Assembly (NCBI RefSeq): GCF_000177235.2
Contig: NC_014829.1
Coordinates: forward strand, 4,402,001 to 4,466,000
Reading direction: 5' to 3'
Length of the DNA stretch: 64,000 nucleotides
Source of the DNA: Evansella cellulosilytica DSM 2522
GTDB lineage: Bacteria > Bacillota > Bacilli > Bacillales > Salisediminibacteriaceae
Shown one piece after another: positions 16,578-25,770 of this stretch. The notes beneath the pieces were generated by a model that saw nothing but the letters and a program-made list of their open reading frames with translations, did not search any database and was not told where the DNA came from. The translations under genes and the position numbers were made by a program. Positions within the stretch are counted from its first letter, which is position 1. Each line of letters opens with the position of its first letter.

Positions 16578-16823
16578 TTACTTCATATTGTATTTCTTCT
16601 TGAAGCGGTCTACACGTCCACCAGCATCGGCGAACTTTTGACGTCCAGTGTAGAATGGGTGAGAGTCAGAGCTAACCTCGACTGTGATTAATGGATATGT
16701 GTTTCCATCTTCCCACTCGATTGTTTCACTAGAGTACTTTGTTGATCCACTTAAGAACATAAAACCTGTAGAAGTATCCTTAAATACAACTTTTTGATGT
16801 TTAGGATGGATTTCTGGTTTCAT
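16578..16823 (-). CDS. rpmE2: Ribosomal protein L31, type B (zinc-independent)
   Basis: Large-subunit protein L31. The 81-residue sequence is the type B, cysteine-free form: [20 protein letters not shown], then [19 protein letters not shown], then [12 protein letters not shown]. It lacks the CxxC zinc ligands of type A L31. Start ATG at 16823 is nine bases after AAGGAG; an ATG closer to that site gives unworkable spacing. In B. subtilis the copy next to rho is the zinc-binding rpmE, with the type B gene (ytiA) elsewhere under Zur, so the paralogue at this locus is the unexpected one. I see no clear Zur box upstream. Confidence 0.93.
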   Translation of the reverse strand: MKPEIHPKHQKVVFKDTSTGFMFLSGSTKYSSETIEWEDGNTYPLITVEVSSDSHPFYTGRQKFADAGGRVDRFKKKYNMK

Positions 16824-16992
16824 TCTTTTCATCTCCTTCCGCCCTGAGTCTTTCGAAACAGAGTTTAATGAGCAGTAGCATACGCCCTGCATCGTACATT
16901 TTTGCATACTGTGAAATTATATCAAGTGTGCATTTAATTTGCAACTAGCTGTTTAAGCTTTTTCAATAATAGCTGGTGTTAATTCATTCCAG

Positions 16993-18276
16993 TTAGTTTC
17001 TGACGCGGACTTTCCCGGTCTTTTCTTGTTCAAACGAGTTGAAGAACTCTTCGTTCGTTTTCGTTTGGCGAACTTTTTTCAAGAAGCGCTCTAAAAATTC
17101 TGGCTGATCGTTCATCGTTTTTCTTACAGCCCAAAGGTTTTCGATTTGCTCCTTAGGTAACAGCATTTCCTCACGACGTGTGCTTGAACGGCGAATATCA
17201 ATTGCAGGGAATATACGACGCTCAGAAAGCTTACGGTCAAGGTGAACCTCCATGTTCCCTGTTCCTTTGAATTCCTCGTAAATCACATCGTCCATTCGAG
17301 AACCTGTTTCGACAAGTGCCGTTGCTAAGATTGTTAAGCTGCCGCCTTCTTCAATGTTTCTAGCCGCACCGAAGAAACGCTTCGGACGATGGAAACTCGC
17401 TGGGTCAATACCACCAGATAGCGTTCGTCCACTTGGTGGAATCACTAGGTTGTATGCACGTGCTAGTCGAGTAATACTATCCATTAAGATAACAACGTCT
17501 TTTTTCGCTTCTACGAGACGCATCGCGCGATCAAGGACAAGTTCTGCTACTTTTATATGATTTTCTGGAACTTCGTCAAATGTCGAGCTGACTACTTCCC
17601 CTTTAATGGAACGTTCCATGTCTGTTACTTCCTCAGGACGTTCGTCAATAAGTAGCACCATTAATTCAATATCAGGGTGGTTTTCAGCGATACTGTTTGC
17701 TACCTCTTGTAAAAGAATTGTTTTACCAGCTTTCGGAGGTGCCACAATTAAGCCACGCTGTCCAAAACCAATTGGCGCCACCATATCGATGACACGTGAT
17801 GCGACTTTCTTAGGGTCGTTTTCTAACGTCATCTTTTTGTCTGGATAAAGTGGTGTTAGCTGCGGGAAGTGTGGACGCTCTCTAGCAAGCTCAGGATCTT
17901 GTCCGTTTACAGCCGCTACTTGTAGTAGTCCATAATAGCGCTCATTTTCCTTTGGCTTTCTTACTTTCCCAGAAACAGTATCTCCATTTCTAAGCTCAAA
18001 ACGACGAATCTGTGATGCAGAAATATAGATGTCTTGCGAGCTAGGCTTGTACGTATTGGAGCGTAGGAAACCGAATCCTTCAGAAGGCACGACTTCTAGT
18101 ATCCCTTCCATAAACATGAGTTCTTCTTTTTCTGCCTGCTTTTTCATGATTGCAAAAATGAGTTCTTTTTTTGTTAATTGACTATAATAAGAAACTTTGA
18201 ATTCCTTCGCCATTTGATATAGTTCTTTTAATTTCATTTGTTCTAGTTCTTTTAGCGTTACGCCCATGCGTATCAT
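16993..18276 (-). CDS. rho: Transcription termination factor Rho
   Basis: Hexameric RNA-dependent ATPase that ends transcription. About 427 residues from the ATG at 18276, the length of B. subtilis Rho. N-terminal helical domain ([20 protein letters not shown]), the RNA-binding cold-shock fold with [16 protein letters not shown], Walker A near [18 protein letters not shown], Walker [16 protein letters not shown], the Q-loop region and [18 protein letters not shown]. The reading frame is open about 63 codons further upstream, but that part is unlike Rho and lacks a ribosome site. AAAGGTGTG precedes the chosen start; ATG at 18267 is the alternative. The 18277-18600 stretch is leader sequence with no gene. 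Confidence 0.95.
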   Translation of the reverse strand: MIRMGVTLKELEQMKLKELYQMAKEFKVSYYSQLTKKELIFAIMKKQAEKEELMFMEGILEVVPSEGFGFLRSNTYKPSSQDIYISASQIRRFELRNGDTVSGKVRKPKENERYYGLLQVAAVNGQDPELARERPHFPQLTPLYPDKKMTLENDPKKVASRVIDMVAPIGFGQRGLIVAPPKAGKTILLQEVANSIAENHPDIELMVLLIDERPEEVTDMERSIKGEVVSSTFDEVPENHIKVAELVLDRAMRLVEAKKDVVILMDSITRLARAYNLVIPPSGRTLSGGIDPASFHRPKRFFGAARNIEEGGSLTILATALVETGSRMDDVIYEEFKGTGNMEVHLDRKLSERRIFPAIDIRRSSTRREEMLLPKEQIENLWAVRKTMNDQPEFLERFLKKVRQTKTNEEFFNSFEQEKTGKVRVRN

Positions 18277-18618
18277 CACACCTTTATATAATTTTGTTTC
18301 ATATATGTATACGTTCCCAATCTCCAAATTAAATTTAAAAATCTCACAACACATTCTTTTTTCTCGTAAAGCATTCATAAAGAGAATGGAATTCATTTGT
18401 GTATGTTGATTATCGATTGAAGGAAAGCTCCATCTGAAGGTAAATGGAAGTCTGAGAAGCAACATGAGGTTAAAATAATATCATTTCCAATTTTCAAAAA
18501 TACATGTTTTCCTTTAATAGGTTAGTCAAAATAACTTTAATATAATCAAAGCATAAAAACTTAAAATGTTCAAGTGTAGAAAGGGAGTATTATTGTAGTT
18601 AGAGGTTTTAAAGTCACA

Positions 18619-18640
18619 AGGGGAAGAAGTGTTTCCCCTC
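18619..18640 (-). terminator. Hairpin after murA
   Basis: Arms AGGGGAA and TTCCCCT around GAAGTGT, about 60 bases past the murA stop. The T-tract after it is poor, so this is a candidate only. Confidence 0.4.
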
Positions 18641-18699
18641 GTGTATCTTGCCTTCGCTCTATTATGGTAATGCCCTACTGAATCGAAGGACATCCATGG

Positions 18700-19992
18700 T
18701 TAAATGTTTTCTAGCTCGGCTAATTCCTTCTCATTTAGGTTTTCACGCCATATTTTTGCTCCTAAACCTTTTAGCTTTTCTTCTAATCCCCCGTAACCTC
18801 TGTCAATATGCTCGACACCTGTGATCTCAGTTATCCCTTTTGCCATTAATCCTGCGACAACAAGCGCAGCTCCTGCACGAAGGTCACTGGCACGCACCTT
18901 TGCTCCTTGTAGAGGCGTTCCTCCATTCACGAGTGCTGAACGGCCCTCCACTTTAATGTTCGCTCCCATTCTCCGAAGCTCATCAATATGTTTAAATCTT
19001 GCATTATATATTGTATCTGTCACCATACTTGATCCAGGTACTTTCGTTAATAGACTCGTAAATGGTTGCTGTAGGTCTGTTGCGAACCCAGGATATACAA
19101 GCGTTTTTACATCGATTGGCGTTAATTCGTTGTCCTCACGCGCACGTATAAATACCGAGTCATCTGCTTCTTCGATAAAGACACCCATTTCACGAAGCTT
19201 AGCGCTTAATGACTCTACGTGGTCCGGAATAATATTGTCAATGAGAACGGATCGTCCCATTGCTGCTGCCAATATCATAAATGTACCAGCTTCGATTCTG
19301 TCAGGAATAATAGAGTGCCTACAACCATGAAGCTCGTCAACACCCGTTATTCTAATAACGTTCGTCCCCGCACCTTTAATATTTGCTCCCATATTCGTTA
19401 ATAATGTGGCAACATCAATAATTTCAGGCTCTTTTGCAGCATTTTCAATAATTGTTTTCCCTTTTGCTCGAACTGCAGCAAGCATAATATTAATCGTTGC
19501 TCCTACACTAACAACATCTAAGTATATTCTTGCTCCAATAAGCTCGTCTGCCTGGAGGTATATAGCTCCTTGTTCATTTGTTACTTTTGCACCAAGTGCT
19601 TCGAAACCTTTTATATGTTGATCAATGGGCCTTGGACCAAGGTTACAACCACCAGGTAATCCAATAACAGCTTTTTTAAATTTACCAAGCATAGCCCCCA
19701 TCATATAATAAGAGGCGCGCAATTTTTTTACCCGTCCATTCGGAAGTGGCATGGCAAACATATTTTCAGGATGAATGACAAGCGTATCATCCTCAAGCTT
19801 CGTGCTACCACCTATTTCTTCTAACAACTCTGCTAACGTTTCAACATCTGAAATATTAGGGAGGTTATCGATCGTCACCGGGGAATCTGCTAAAATAGCT
19901 GCTGGAATCAGTGCAACAGCACTATTTTTTGCTCCACTGATTTGTACTGTTCCTTCTAATGGATAACCACCTTCGATCAATAGCTTTTCCAT
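18700..19992 (-). CDS. murA: UDP-N-acetylglucosamine 1-carboxyvinyltransferase (MurZ/MurAB type)
   Basis: First committed step of peptidoglycan synthesis: adds enolpyruvate from PEP to UDP-GlcNAc. 430 residues, with [17 protein letters not shown] at the N-terminus, the active-site cysteine in [18 protein letters not shown] (the fosfomycin target), and [13 protein letters not shown] and [13 protein letters not shown] in the second domain. ATG at 19992 follows GAAGGGAAG; the nine extra upstream codons are unlike the family. Position between fbaA and rho marks it as the murZ (murAB) paralogue. The glpX gene that separates it from rho in B. subtilis is absent. Confidence 0.94.
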   Translation of the reverse strand: MEKLLIEGGYPLEGTVQISGAKNSAVALIPAAILADSPVTIDNLPNISDVETLAELLEEIGGSTKLEDDTLVIHPENMFAMPLPNGRVKKLRASYYMMGAMLGKFKKAVIGLPGGCNLGPRPIDQHIKGFEALGAKVTNEQGAIYLQADELIGARIYLDVVSVGATINIMLAAVRAKGKTIIENAAKEPEIIDVATLLTNMGANIKGAGTNVIRITGVDELHGCRHSIIPDRIEAGTFMILAAAMGRSVLIDNIIPDHVESLSAKLREMGVFIEEADDSVFIRAREDNELTPIDVKTLVYPGFATDLQQPFTSLLTKVPGSSMVTDTIYNARFKHIDELRRMGANIKVEGRSALVNGGTPLQGAKVRASDLRAGAALVVAGLMAKGITEITGVEHIDRGYGGLEEKLKGLGAKIWRENLNEKELAELENI

Positions 19993-20256
19993 AACCGACT
20001 TCCCTTCTGTCACTTTCACATGACACGTATTTCTTTATTCATCACACTTGTTTGTGTTTTGAAGAGCTATTTTTTTATAAAAAAGGCTTCTTTGCCCTTC
20101 TATCATATTTTACTCTCTATAAAATGGTAACATAAAACTACTCTTATCTACCATTTTATACGGAGAAAAATTTTTTAGACATGCTATTCGGGCTTTTCTT
20201 ATGTTTTTATAGAATAAACTCTTTAGTTTTCCGAATTTTTCGACAGACTAAACAAA

Positions 20257-20300
20257 AATGAAAGTTGGTTACACCCATAGAGGTGTGCAACCAACTTCAT
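20257..20300 (-). terminator. Terminator after fbaA
   Basis: Stem GAAGTTGGTTGCACACCTC against the imperfect partner GGGTGTAACCAACTTTC, followed on the minus strand by ATTTTTGTTT. It lies within about 15 bases of the fbaA stop. Confidence 0.8.
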
Positions 20301-20313
20301 AATTAAAATTTAA

Positions 20314-21177
20314 TTATGCTTTATTAGAAGAACCGAATTCTCTCATTTTCCCGATAACTGTTTCTTTAATCGCGTCACGAGCTGGCCCTAAGTATTTACG
20401 TGGATCATATTCATTTGGCTTCTCAGCTAACACTTCACGAACACGCTTCGCAGAAGAAATTTGATTCTCCGTGTTAACATTGATTTTTGCAGTTCCAAGA
20501 GAAATTGCTTTTTGGATATCATGCGTTGGGATACCAGTACCACCGTGAAGCACTAGAGGTACTCCAGTAAGGTTTGCTACTTCTTCCATACGGTCAAAGC
20601 CTAAGTTTGGCTCTCCTTTATATGGACCGTGTACTGAACCTAAAGCAGGTGCAAAGCAATCTACTCCAGTTTCACGAACTAGCTGGTCACATTCAGAAGG
20701 AATTGCGTATGCAGCATCTGCATCGTCAACTACTAAATCATCTTCTTGTCCACCAATTCTACCTAATTCTGCTTCAACAGAAACTCCAAGTGTATGTGCA
20801 ACAGCAACTACTTGCTTCGTAAGTGCAATGTTTTCTTCAAGTGGATGGTGAGATCCATCAATCATAACGGATGTGAATCCTGCATGAATAGCTTCCACAC
20901 ACTTTTCAAAACTTGAACCATGGTCTAAGTGAATGGCAACTGGTACAGTAATTTCATAGTCAGCCATTAATGCTTCAACAATACTAACTACTGTTAAAAA
21001 TCCACCCATGTAACGAGCAGCACCTTCGGAAACCCCAAGGATAACTGGAGATTGCTCTTCTTCTGCTGCTAGTAGGATCGCTTGAGTGAACTCAAGATTG
21101 TTTAAGTTAAATTGACCTACTGCATAACCACCTGCTTTTGCATCTTCTAGCATTTCTTTCATTGATACTAAAGGCAT
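20314..21177 (-). CDS. fbaA: Fructose-bisphosphate aldolase, class II
   Basis: Zinc-dependent cleavage of fructose-1,6-bisphosphate in glycolysis. The 287-residue protein has [20 protein letters not shown] at the start, the zinc and catalytic ligands [12 protein letters not shown] (about residues 80-91), [15 protein letters not shown], the histidine in GSVHGPYKG and LVLHGGTGI near 207. ATG at 21177 follows a GGAGG-type site (AAAGGAGGATTATCG). It lies between spo0F and murA as in B. subtilis, except that the transaldolase gene usually found between fbaA and murA is missing. Confidence 0.95.
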   Translation of the reverse strand: MPLVSMKEMLEDAKAGGYAVGQFNLNNLEFTQAILLAAEEEQSPVILGVSEGAARYMGGFLTVVSIVEALMADYEITVPVAIHLDHGSSFEKCVEAIHAGFTSVMIDGSHHPLEENIALTKQVVAVAHTLGVSVEAELGRIGGQEDDLVVDDADAAYAIPSECDQLVRETGVDCFAPALGSVHGPYKGEPNLGFDRMEEVANLTGVPLVLHGGTGIPTHDIQKAISLGTAKINVNTENQISSAKRVREVLAEKPNEYDPRKYLGPARDAIKETVIGKMREFGSSNKA

Positions 21178-21307
21178 TCGATAATCCTCCTTTGATTCAC
21201 GTGCTAAATTAGTCTTCCAAAACGAATGGCTTTACGTACAAACAGTACTACTGATAATATTCTCTTACGAAATAAAAATTATCCTTCAAACTGATATGTA
21301 GTTTTGA

Positions 21308-21352
21308 CATGAAAAAAGCCATGAACCTTATTAGGACATAGCTCATGCCATT
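21308..21352 (-). terminator. Possible terminator after spo0F
   Basis: On the minus strand GGCATGAGC pairs imperfectly with GGTTCATGGC and is followed by TTTTTTC. Located between spo0F and fbaA. Confidence 0.45.
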
Positions 21353-21439
21353 CACTAGGTTGACTCACTAAACCATTATAGCATATCGGCAAAAAATTTC
21401 ATTTGAAATTGTTAAAAACTGTTGACAATTTTTATATTT

Positions 21440-21817
21440 TTATTTCACATTTTCGCGAGCTTCCAAGTATTTTCTCACTTCATCACGAACTTCATCAATG
21501 TCAAATGGCTTTGCAAAATGCGTTAAAGCGCCTAATTGCATCGCCTCATTAATCATTTCTAATTCCCCGTAAGCAGTCATCATAATTACGTCAGATTTTA
21601 CATCCATCTTTTTAATTTCTCTCAATATTTCTAGTCCATCCATACCTGGAATCTTCATGTCTAGTAGAATAAGCTCCGGCTCTTCTTCCTCAACGATCTT
21701 TAGCGCTTGTTTGCCATTTGAAGCTTGCATCGTTTTATAGCCGTCCTTTTCAAAAACTTCGTTTAAGAGGACTCGTATTCCAAATTGATCATCTACAATT
21801 AAAAGCTTCTTTTTCAC
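21440..21817 (-). CDS. spo0F: Sporulation phosphorelay response regulator Spo0F
   Basis: Single-domain response regulator that takes phosphate from sporulation kinases and passes it to Spo0B. At 125 residues it is a bare receiver domain. Acidic pocket Asp9-Asp10 ([11 protein letters not shown]), phospho-acceptor Asp53 in [11 protein letters not shown], Thr81 in [10 protein letters not shown] and Lys103 in [10 protein letters not shown]; the last two motifs are almost identical to B. subtilis Spo0F. ATG at 21817 follows GGAGGTAGAG. Three Spo0A boxes and a sigma-H-like promoter lie upstream, in keeping with known Spo0A/sigma-H control. Confidence 0.95.
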   Translation of the reverse strand: MKKKLLIVDDQFGIRVLLNEVFEKDGYKTMQASNGKQALKIVEEEEPELILLDMKIPGMDGLEILREIKKMDVKSDVIMMTAYGELEMINEAMQLGALTHFAKPFDIDEVRDEVRKYLEARENVK

Positions 21818-21866
21818 GACTCTACCTCCTATGTAATTAAAAACGCTCTTTGTTATCGAAATAAAT

Positions 21867-21891
21867 ATTCTATCTCCTAAATGTTTTTCCT
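21867..21891 (-). promoter_or_regulatory. Sigma-H-like promoter of spo0F
   Basis: Minus strand AGGAAAA, 13 bases, AGAAT, close to the sigma-H pattern AGGAwwT-n12/13-rGAAT. It ends about 50 bases upstream of the spo0F start. Confidence 0.5.
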
Positions 21892-21935
21892 TCTCTCATT
21901 GTACAGGAAATTTGGAATTTATCAGTATATTTTTT

Positions 21936-22062
21936 TGTCGAATAGTAGGTTTTACGTCACTTTTTTTAGCGTGTCGAAATTTTTTATATTTATTTCGTGA
22001 AAAACACTATTATTCACGCTTTATCTACAATGTTTGTTCGTGGAAACGGGATAATTTCGACA
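21936..22062. promoter_or_regulatory. Three Spo0A (0A) boxes upstream of spo0F
   Basis: Exact 0A boxes (TTCGACA or its complement TGTCGAA) at 21936-21942, 21972-21978 and 22056-22062. All are upstream of the sigma-H-like promoter, the arrangement expected for activation by Spo0A~P. Confidence 0.65.
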
Positions 22063-22132
22063 TGATTCATCCTTGGAGCAGAAAAGTTGTAAAATAGTCA
22101 TACTACTTTGTTCGACTTCTTTTTGAAGGGAG

Positions 22133-22463
22133 TTGATGGCAATCTGGTTAGATGAGGATTTGGGGCATTATGCAAGTAGGGTATTCTACGATGTGATTGG
22201 TTGGTGCCGTTGGTGGGCAATTAGGGTTTTTGGTAATGTGATTGGCTTAGTAGTCTTGCGCATGGGTGCGTGGCGGTGGGCGGTGTTGCGCATTGGGCCT
22301 TCAGCTATGGTTTTCTTGACTCAAGGGGAGATGGGGGCTCATCTTACCTTCAGACTTCGGTTTTCTTGCTCAAGGGCAGATGGCAGCTTCCCATCTTACC
22401 TTCACACTCTTCCCTCTCTGCTCAAGGTCAGATGGCACACTCCCCATCTGACCTCCTCCAGCT
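22133..22463. repeat. G-rich degenerate repeats followed by hairpin units with ~50-bp spacing (family D)
   Basis: 22133-22300 holds imperfect repeats around GATGTGATTGG/AATGTGATTGG (about 45 bases apart). From 22320 three units begin CTCAAGG at 22320, 22369 and 22421 (49 and 52 bases apart). Each folds into a hairpin such as GTCAGATGG/CCATCTGAC and AGATGG/CCATCT. The hairpins are related to those at 47365. The open frames across this stretch look non-coding. Confidence 0.55.
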
Positions 22464-22471
22464 AAGTCAAC

Positions 22472-24052
22472 CTACTCCTCTATTTTTCTCAAGGCGTAAT
22501 TGTTTTCTCCAAATAGCTCTTTTGCTGCTTCATTTTCATTCACTACCATCCAAAGCCCTTGACCTTCCTTAAAATAGTAAGTCAAGTCTTCGTTCACCGG
22601 TACTGGGTACAAGTTTAACGTTTCTCCATCTACTGTTACCGTTTCTTCAGTGCGATTCTCGTCATACTCAAAAAATACTTCTTCAATTGCTTCACCGTTT
22701 TCCAATAAAAACGTGATGAGACCTTCCCAATCCTCCGCTGCTACAAATTGCTCTGCGGCAACCTCATGTTCGCTGTCAAAGGTGCTTCGAACAGCAGTTA
22801 CTTTTGTCCCGTCATCGTTTACTTCATACAGTCTGTATTGGATAACTGCATGGGCTTGGTGACCAAATCCTAAAATATAATCTGAAGCTTCACTAAAATA
22901 AAAGTCTTTTGCTTCACTCATGTAGCTTTGGTGCTCTAGGTCATAGTTTGTAAAGACAGCATATTTATCTAGCGGATCTATATTTGTTTCTGGCTGTTCT
23001 TCTCTATCTCCAGATTCTATGACCTCACCCTCTTCCTCTGTCCCATACATGATATCTGTAATGTCTAGTAATTCTTCCATGGAGAGTGATTCAGAGGTTA
23101 GCGAATAATAGACATTTCCGTCTTGCCATTCCATAATAATGGATGCGTTCATTTCTGTTGTATAAAAGGTTCTATCCTTGTATTCCGTTTTCGTGACATC
23201 TATTTCATCCTCAAACATTTGATCCATAGTAAACAGTTCCTCATCTGAATGATGAGCGACATAAGTCAAAGCCACTTCATCCGCTGCATCGACGTAATCT
23301 ATTTGAAAGATTTCTCGTCCTGTTCCGCGATTTCCCATAACAACAATCGTTTCTGCCGTGAGATTCATTGGGCTCTCTCCAGGGTGATGTAATGCATGTG
23401 CTATTTCAGCTAACGCTTCTTCAATATTTGAATAGTAGTTTGTGTACGATTGGCCAGCTAAATACTCCATGAATACGTAGTTTAAATCTTCATCATATTG
23501 GTAGAGGGTCCCTTCATCTACAATATTTACGACAGTGCCCCCTTCTTCCGTTTCGTTCGAAAACGATAATCGAAGTGTATCGCCACTTTCTAATAAAAGC
23601 TCCACGTCGTAACCGTCGAACGAATTAACCTCAACCGCTTCTCTTTTTCCGTTCAAGTCATCTTTTAGTTTCGCTAACGTATCCGTATCGTCTACGACTA
23701 TATAATCTTGGATGATTTCGTTTCCGTCCGCACCATGAATGGTTGCCCATAAGTTATTCCCTACACGCGCTTCACGAATGTCACTTTCAATAAACACTTC
23801 TTCTTGTTCGTCTGCAGGTAACGGTGTACCGAACCAATGATCTCCAAACCACTGATAGCTAAGTATAAATCCAATAAATAACACAGACACGAATGCTATT
23901 GGAATCCCTAGCTTTTTTCCTAGCATGCGCGAGCGTTCCGGTTTTTCCCGTTTATACAATTGTGCCTTCGCTTGATGATAGGATGTCATTCTTGCAGATT
24001 CCTCCCTTGGTAATTCTTTTAGCTCCTTTAGTTGATCATCTAATTGTCTCAT
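22472..24052 (-). CDS. Membrane anti-sigma-like protein with large acidic extracellular domain (DUF4367-like)
   Basis: A 526-residue single-pass protein. A basic cytoplasmic N-terminus (about 1-45, RQLDDQLKELKELPREE) is where sigma binding would be expected. One membrane segment follows (LGIPIAFVSVLFIGFILSYQ, about 47-66), then some 455 extracytoplasmic residues rich in Glu/Asp. The middle resembles DUF4367 (MNASIIMEWQDGNVYYSLTS then SMEELLDITDIMY). The last 150 residues are unassigned. ATG at 24052 is nine bases after GGAGG and lies inside the 3' end of the ECF sigma gene, so the pair is translationally coupled. Anti-sigma function is inferred from topology and coupling. Confidence 0.7.
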   Translation of the reverse strand: MRQLDDQLKELKELPREESARMTSYHQAKAQLYKREKPERSRMLGKKLGIPIAFVSVLFIGFILSYQWFGDHWFGTPLPADEQEEVFIESDIREARVGNNLWATIHGADGNEIIQDYIVVDDTDTLAKLKDDLNGKREAVEVNSFDGYDVELLLESGDTLRLSFSNETEEGGTVVNIVDEGTLYQYDEDLNYVFMEYLAGQSYTNYYSNIEEALAEIAHALHHPGESPMNLTAETIVVMGNRGTGREIFQIDYVDAADEVALTYVAHHSDEELFTMDQMFEDEIDVTKTEYKDRTFYTTEMNASIIMEWQDGNVYYSLTSESLSMEELLDITDIMYGTEEEGEVIESGDREEQPETNIDPLDKYAVFTNYDLEHQSYMSEAKDFYFSEASDYILGFGHQAHAVIQYRLYEVNDDGTKVTAVRSTFDSEHEVAAEQFVAAEDWEGLITFLLENGEAIEEVFFEYDENRTEETVTVDGETLNLYPVPVNEDLTYYFKEGQGLWMVVNENEAAKELFGENNYALRKIEE

Positions 24053-24554
24053 GCACATCCACCTCCTCTTTCATATGCAGGCGAAGTTTTTCCATAGCCC
24101 GATGTGTGACCATTTTCACTTTCCCCTCGGACCACCCTAAAATGTCGGCAGTCTCCTTAATCGATAACTCCTGAATTTTTCTAAGAATGATCACTTCTTT
24201 ATACTTCTGCTTTAGCATGGAGATTTGCCGGTATAGTTCTCCCACCGCTTCGTTTTTTTCCACCTTCATCTCTACTGTATCTTTTGCGGTAATACTTGTT
24301 AGTCTATCAAATGGCCATAAAAACAATGGTTTTTGTTTACGCAAATAATCTATTGTACAGTTCCGTGCGATGCTAATTAACCACGTTGAAAACTGTGATT
24401 GTTCTTGAAACTGTTCGCGATTTCGAAACATCTTAACAAATGTTTCTTGTGTTAAATCCTCTGCAATTTGTTTGTCCCCCACCATCAGTAGAATATAAGA
24501 ATAAATGCGATCACTGTATTTAAAATAAAGCTCATCAAATTCTTCCATTGGCAT
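24036..24554 (-). CDS. ECF-type RNA polymerase sigma factor
   Basis: A 172-residue group 4 sigma factor. Region 2: FDELYFKYSDRIYSYILLMV, then AEDLTQETFVKMFRN and FSTWLISIARNCTIDYLRKQ. A linker follows, then region 4: LKQKYKEVIILRKIQELSIK and ETADILGWSEGKVKMVTHRA, a clear helix-turn-helix. ATG at 24554 is preceded by AAAGGAGGAAAAT. Its last codons overlap the start of the membrane protein gene at 24052. The signal and regulon are unknown; B. subtilis has no sigma gene at this point between spo0F and ywjG, so the pair looks acquired or relocated. Confidence 0.88.
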   Translation of the reverse strand: MPMEEFDELYFKYSDRIYSYILLMVGDKQIAEDLTQETFVKMFRNREQFQEQSQFSTWLISIARNCTIDYLRKQKPLFLWPFDRLTSITAKDTVEMKVEKNEAVGELYRQISMLKQKYKEVIILRKIQELSIKETADILGWSEGKVKMVTHRAMEKLRLHMKEEVDVHETIR

Positions 24555-24576
24555 ATTTTCCTCCTTTCTTACCTAC

Positions 24577-24605
24577 TTAGACGAACAGGTTAAAAAAACG
24601 TAACG
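24577..24605 (-). promoter_or_regulatory. Possible autoregulated ECF promoter
   Basis: Minus strand CGTTACG, a T-run in the spacer, then CGTCTAA about 15 bases later and about 22 bases before the sigma gene. A -10 CGTC and a T-rich block after the -35 are hallmarks of Bacillus ECF promoters, but the -35 differs from the usual TGAAAC/TGTAAC. Confidence 0.35.
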
Positions 24606-24676
24606 ATTTTTTTCTTTTGCACGGTAAACTTGTTAAAATAACGATATCATATTCGACATGAAAGGTAAGATAATTG

Positions 24677-25207
24677 ATGAAAATATTTCAAACACAGCTT
24701 CAAGGGTTAATTAGGAAAATAGATGACTATGAAGAATCTTTTGAGGAAGCGACACGTTATATTGCCCAAAGTATGATAAGTGATGGAAAGGTATATATAT
24801 TTGGCGACATGGAAATGGTGGGAATCATTCCACAAGCACTGAATGGGGTCGACCGCTTACCTGGCTGTTTAGAGGCTTCCGAAACGAGTGTGTTTACGCC
24901 ATTAGATACCGTTCTTATTTTTTCACCAAATAAAGGGAGTAAAGCTGCTGCTAAAGTGGCTGACAACGCTCGCGGTGCTGGAGGAAATGTGATTGGTGTC
25001 TTTTCTGAAACAACCGAAAATGATGGAGATATGCAGATCGACTGGACAAGTCAATGCACTGTTTCCTTTTCAACAAGCATTTCACATGGGCTCATGCCTA
25101 CTGAATCTGGCGACCGTATTGGCGTCCCACATTTATTAGTAGCGCTACATTTCTATTATGCTTTGTACTTTACTACGATGGAGTTTATGGAAGAATTTGA
25201 GGAATAG
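24677..25207 (+). CDS. ywjG: YwjG family protein (DUF2529)
   Basis: A 176-residue protein of the DUF2529 family, with an N-terminal helix (MKIFQTQLQGLIRKIDDYEE) and an SIS-like sugar-isomerase fold (SDGKVYIFGDMEMVGIIPQA, DTVLIFSPNKGSKAAAKVAD, GGNVIGVFSETTEN). Its function is unknown. In B. subtilis it lies between spo0F and pyrG on the opposite strand to both, exactly as here. ATG at 24677 follows AAAGGTAAG by seven bases. Confidence 0.85.
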   Translation: MKIFQTQLQGLIRKIDDYEESFEEATRYIAQSMISDGKVYIFGDMEMVGIIPQALNGVDRLPGCLEASETSVFTPLDTVLIFSPNKGSKAAAKVADNARGAGGNVIGVFSETTENDGDMQIDWTSQCTVSFSTSISHGLMPTESGDRIGVPHLLVALHFYYALYFTTMEFMEEFEE

Positions 25208-25261
25208 ATAAGAAAGTGGTAGGGCAATTGAACCTAAAAAGAAATGAGAACCGCACTTCGT

Positions 25262-25438
25262 TGAGGTGAGGGCACTGAAAAAGTACAAAACAAATTTTTT
25301 AGCCCCTTTTATTTGTATTGCAATGGCTATGCTCGTCGCTCGCCTGGTAGGAGAAACCCACTCCTATCAGGCTTTTTAACGATAGCGACGGCTACGCACA
25401 TTGCTTAGGGAGACTGAAAAAGTGAAAGAACATATGGA
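25262..25438. repeat. Dispersed repeat module GCACTGAAAAAGTAC...GAGACTGAAAAAGTG
   Basis: Between two ACTGAAAAAGT motifs lies CCCCTTTTATTTGTATTGCA, a GATAGGAGTGGGTTTCTCCTA-type inverted repeat (TAGGAGAAACCCACTCCTA) and GCACATTGCTTAGGGA. The same module occurs at 30385-30510 with about the same order. Non-coding. Confidence 0.65.
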
Positions 25439-25722
25439 CACTGAAAAAGTACTTATTCTATAATTATCAGTTATTATTATAAGTTACTCTGTATATAGTG
25501 AATTGATGATCCTTGCGCAAGCTCGCTTTCCGTGGGCGGCTGGTGAGCCTCCTCGACCTGCGGTCTGTGGGGTCTCACCCCTGCCTTTTTCCCACAGGAG
25601 TCTCGCTTGCTCCAGTCTCATCAATTCGTTCTTAAATTATAGATTATGAATATTAATACACGATACAATCATGATTTTTACTTTTTCAGTGGCCACAAAG
25701 AACATCACTTTTTCAGTCTCCC
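25439..25722. repeat. MITE-like dispersed element, copy 1
   Basis: About 270 bases bounded by ACACTGAAAAAGTAC on the left and ACTTTTTCAGTGGCC on the right, i.e. inverted ends. Inside is a GC-rich core (CGTGGGCGGCTGGTGAGCC, GACCTGCGGTCTGTGGGG, CCCACAGGAGTCTCGC) in AT-rich flanks. The copy at 38493 differs by only a dozen or so bases, and an inverted, interrupted copy is at 30495. No reading frame is conserved. Confidence 0.8.
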
Positions 25723-25770
25723 TCCTCTTCGTTCCTTTTTCCTTTTTAGTCAGAAATATATCGCTGTCGT

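Noticed and set aside
16824-16992. Zur box upstream of the type B L31 gene
   Set aside because: I found no convincing match to the Bacillus Zur palindrome in this gap.
22133-22465. Open frames of about 100 codons in G-rich repeats upstream of the anti-sigma gene end
   Set aside because: Overlapping frames over degenerate hairpin repeats, Trp/Gly-rich by composition, no homologue-like pattern.
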